A DNA stretch of 35,521 nucleotides, taken from positions 1 to 35,521 of the forward strand of contig DIVD01000077.1 of assembly GCA_002423245.1 (NCBI GenBank). The letters are read 5' to 3'. The first letter of the stretch is position 1. Every line of letters starts with the position of its first letter. The notes under the pieces are model-generated. The model did no database searches, was not told where the DNA came from, and worked only from the letters and a program-made list of their open reading frames with translations. This stretch comes from Rhodobacteraceae bacterium UBA6141. Lineage in GTDB: Bacteria; Pseudomonadota; Alphaproteobacteria; Rhodobacterales; Rhodobacteraceae. The position numbers and the translations under genes were made by a program. Below are positions 33,487 to 35,521 of the stretch, piece by piece.

Positions 33487-34088
33487 CAGCGGCGAGGGTG
33501 GGGATCGGCGGGCCGGTGGGCTCGGGCAAGACGGCGCTGATCGAGGTGATGCTGGGCCATCTGGCGCGTGCGGGGATCCAGGTCGCGGTGATCACCAACG
33601 ACCTCGTGACCGACGAGGACGCCGAGCGGCTGCGCCGGGGCGGGCGGCTGCCGCCCGAACGCATTCTCGCGGTGCAGGCCGGGGCCTGCCCGCATACGGT
33701 GATCCGCGAGGATCCGACGCTGAACATGGCGGCCGCCGACCGGCTGGACCGGCAGTTTCCGGGGCTGGAGCTGATCCTGATCGAAAGTGGCGGCGATAAC
33801 CTCGCCTCGACCTTTTCGCCGGATCTGGTGGATTACTGGCTGTTCGTGATCGACGTGGCGGGCGGCGACGACATTCCGCGCAAGAAGGGACCGGGGATCC
33901 TTCAGGCCAGTCTGCTGGTGATCAACAAGGCCGATCTGGCGCCGCATGTCGGGGTCGATTTTCCGGCGATGATGGCCGAGGCGCGCGCGGTGCGCGGCGG
34001 GCGGGCGGTGCTGCCCGCCGTCTGCCGCAGGGATGAGGGCATCGCCGAGATCGTCGCCCTTCTGCGCCGCGAGGTGCTGTTCCGGTGA
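33483..34088 (+). CDS. ureG: Urease accessory GTPase UreG-like
   Basis: A 201-residue GTPase of normal length. The P-loop GGPVGSGKTALIE is at residues 8-20, VITNDLVTDEDAERL corresponds to the switch region TNDIYTKEDA, and VQAGACPHTVIRED corresponds to VETGGCPH, with the metal-binding Cys-Pro-His intact. NKADLAPHVG is the guanine-specificity motif. It powers nickel insertion into urease with UreD and UreF. The variations in otherwise invariant motifs agree with a divergent urease branch. Its start overlaps ureC and its end overlaps ureD. Confidence 0.9.
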   Translation: MTAARVGIGGPVGSGKTALIEVMLGHLARAGIQVAVITNDLVTDEDAERLRRGGRLPPERILAVQAGACPHTVIREDPTLNMAAADRLDRQFPGLELILIESGGDNLASTFSPDLVDYWLFVIDVAGGDDIPRKKGPGILQASLLVINKADLAPHVGVDFPAMMAEARAVRGGRAVLPAVCRRDEGIAEIVALLRREVLFR

Positions 34089-34912
34089 CGGGCCGCGCCG
34101 GGACTGCCCCTGAACCGCCGCAGCTTGATCTGGAACTGGGCCTTGGCCGCGATGGCGGCACAGCGATTCTGCGCCGGCATGTCGCTTGGCCCTGGTCGCT
34201 GCCGCGCGGCTTCCGGCTGGCGGGCGCGGCGGGACCGCTGACGGTGCTGCCGCAGGCCGCGGCGGCGGCGCTGCTGCCCGGCGATCACTGGCGCCACCGG
34301 ATCGTGTTGGGGCCGGGCGCGCGGCTGCATCTGGTCACGGCGGGCGCGACGGTTGTGCATTCGGAGCCCGCCCGCCCCGCGCCGCGCCCCTCGCGCGCCG
34401 AGTGGGTGCTGAGTGTCGCCGCCGGGGCGGCGCTCTCCCATGTGCCCGATCCGATGGTGCTGTCGCCCGGCGCCCGCGTCACCCAGACGCTGCAGGCCGA
34501 GGTCGCCGAGGACGGCGTTCTGCTGCTGTTCGATGGTCTGTGCCGCCGCGATCCGGCCGCACCGGTTTTGGGCGGGCACTGGGCCTCGCTGATCGAGATC
34601 CGCCGCCCCTCGGGCGCGGTCGTGCTGCGCGACCGGCAGCGGGCCGAGGAAACGGCGCTGGCCGATCTGCACGCCCTGCCGATCGGGGCGGCGGCGGCCT
34701 TTGGCACGGCGCTGATCGTGGCGGCGCCCGCGCAGCTTGAGGCGCTGGCCCCGATGCTGGCCCCCGGCCCGTGGGAGCATCAGGGCGTCTGGGGTGCGGC
34801 GGACAGCCTGCGCCACGGTCAGGGGATCGTGCTGCGGCTCGCCGCGCGCTCTGGCGGGGCGCTGTCGGCGGCGTTCGACGCGCTGCGCGGCGCGCTGCGA
34901 CCGATCCTGTGA
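34085..34912 (+). CDS. ureD: Urease accessory protein UreD-like
   Basis: A 275-residue protein beginning with GTG 34085, which overlaps the ureG stop as GTGA. LPQAAAAALLPGDHWRHRIVLGPGARLHLVTAGATVVH is the UreD core (QxxxxxLxxGDxxxxxxxxGPGAxxxxxTxxATxVY), and WVLSVAAGAALSHVPDPMVLSPGAR follows as expected. UreD is the scaffold linking urease to UreFG and guiding nickel. It ends the operon. No clear terminator follows. Placement of ureD last, after ureG, is unlike the common ureDABC order. Confidence 0.85.
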   Translation: MTGRAGTAPEPPQLDLELGLGRDGGTAILRRHVAWPWSLPRGFRLAGAAGPLTVLPQAAAAALLPGDHWRHRIVLGPGARLHLVTAGATVVHSEPARPAPRPSRAEWVLSVAAGAALSHVPDPMVLSPGARVTQTLQAEVAEDGVLLLFDGLCRRDPAAPVLGGHWASLIEIRRPSGAVVLRDRQRAEETALADLHALPIGAAAAFGTALIVAAPAQLEALAPMLAPGPWEHQGVWGAADSLRHGQGIVLRLAARSGGALSAAFDALRGALRPIL

Positions 34913-34921
34913 GCGGCGGCG

Positions 34922-35292
34922 TCAGGCCCTCAGCGCGGCCAGCACGCTTTCTGTATCCGCCACATCGGCTTGACCAGCGCCGCGTTGTGTTCGGCATCGC
35001 CCGGCGCCGCGTTCGCGTCCGCCGGCCAGAGCGGCAGATCGCTCCCCCGGGCGAGAATACCTGTTTTTGCCGCCTGGCCTAGGCCGGGCCAAGGAAGCGG
35101 CCACAGAACAAATGCCATTCCTTCGGATCGTCCGGCCGCCAGGCCAAGCGGGTGAAGGCGACACGCCCCCCCCGCCGCCCGCACCGCCGCCGAAAGGCGG
35201 TTGACGGTGCCGACAATCTCGCGCGCTTCGGGCACTTCCAGCAGCGCAAGAACACCTGCTGCGGTGTTCGTCAAGGTAGTTGTCGCCTGCAT
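34922..35292 (-). pseudogene. Isochorismatase-like cysteine hydrolase, decayed
   Basis: The minus strand starts MQATTTLTNTAAGVLALLEV then REIVGTVNRLSAAVRAAGG, typical of the early helix in isochorismatase-fold hydrolases. A run of eight G (35165-35172 region) shifts the frame; the other frame continues RVAFTRLAWRPDDPKEWHLF, which fits the family strand and loop, until a TAG. The original frame later resumes with GILARGSDLPLWPAD and ALVKP, and the third with ADVADTESVLAALRA-stop. At least two frameshifts and a large deletion are needed. Function lost; some family members hydrolyse ureides, which fits the neighbouring operon, but this is only suggestive. Confidence 0.55.
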
Positions 35293-35374
35293 TTGTTTTC
35301 ACGCTGCGGGATTGGCAGGCCCGGTCATGGGGCGATTGAGCAACCTGTGGTCTGGAAATTCTGCTCTGGCGCAA

Positions 35375-35521
35375 TCACGCATCCTGGCATTCCCACTTGA
35401 TGTAGGCCTTTGCGTCCGAGGCCCATTTTTCGTCGATCTCGACGAGCACGGCGCTGACCAGCCGCTCGAGGGAGTCCTCGTTGGGAAAGACCCTGGCCTT
35501 GATGGTGCGGCGCTTGAGCTC
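35375..35521 (-). pseudogene. IS256-family transposase, C-terminal fragment cut by the window edge
   Basis: The last 147 bases read, on the minus strand, ELKRRTIKARVFPNEDSLER then LVSAVLVEIDEKWASDAKAY and a stop at 35375-35377. The pattern LKRRTxxxxxFPNExSxxRLVxAVLxExxxxW is the C-terminus of IS256-family transposases. It is a different subgroup from the copy at 21905-23190. Whether the gene is complete outside the window cannot be seen. Confidence 0.8.

Noticed and set aside
1..35521. CRISPR arrays, tRNA or rRNA genes
   Set aside because: No regularly spaced repeats and no tRNA- or rRNA-like stretches were seen on either strand.

Overview
The window is high-GC DNA with tightly packed, overlapping genes. 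Peptide/amide ABC transporters, TRAP and urease genes and the mix of insertion sequences suggest an alphaproteobacterium, most likely of the Rhodobacterales. It looks like an accessory replicon or a plastic part of the chromosome: at least a dozen genes are truncated, frameshifted or interrupted, often exactly where transposase or recombinase fragments begin.

Layout. (1) 1-2833: IS5-type transposase remnant, an intact hydratase-family gene, a frameshifted amidase, and the last residues of a TRAP permease fused to an IS3-like orfA remnant. (2) 3257-9900: a complete oligopeptide/dipeptide-type ABC transporter operon (binding protein, two permeases, two ATPases) followed by an amidase that has lost its last residues. 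(3) 9900-10480: the C-terminal end of a large serine recombinase and its usual small downstream partner, probably one end of a genomic island. (4) 10801-16968: a same-strand, defence-like operon: a small protein, a GHKL (MutL/MORC-like) ATPase, two unknown proteins, a DUF6339-like protein, a small protein interrupted by an IS110-family element, a C5 cytosine methyltransferase and a Vsr endonuclease; several members are damaged. (5) 16966-18289: a minus-strand P-loop ATPase gene broken at both ends. (6) 18292-21497: a metal-resistance module (CDF transporter, UPF0060 protein, MerR regulator, P-type ATPase); both transporters are broken, but two matching MerR-type promoters survive. (7) 21905-23190: a decayed IS256-family transposase. 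(8) 23662-34912: a long operon with a branched-chain-type (urea/short-chain amide) ABC transporter, a Rhodococcus-type amidase and ureE-F-AB(fused)-C-G-D. (9) 34922-35521: an isochorismatase-like pseudogene and the end of another IS256-family transposase.

How the genes work together. The last operon reads as import of urea or an amide/ureide, hydrolysis by the amidase, and release of ammonia by a nickel urease. UreC keeps its metal ligands but lacks the canonical flap Cys-His-His, so it may not be an ordinary urease. The GHKL operon resembles restriction-modification-linked GHKL ATPase systems. The best-supported unusual element is the IS110 insertion at 14610-15771. Upstream of its recombinase lies a candidate bridge RNA with two guide-like loops that match, respectively, the interrupted target and the element's own ends, and joining the ends would build a promoter in front of that RNA.
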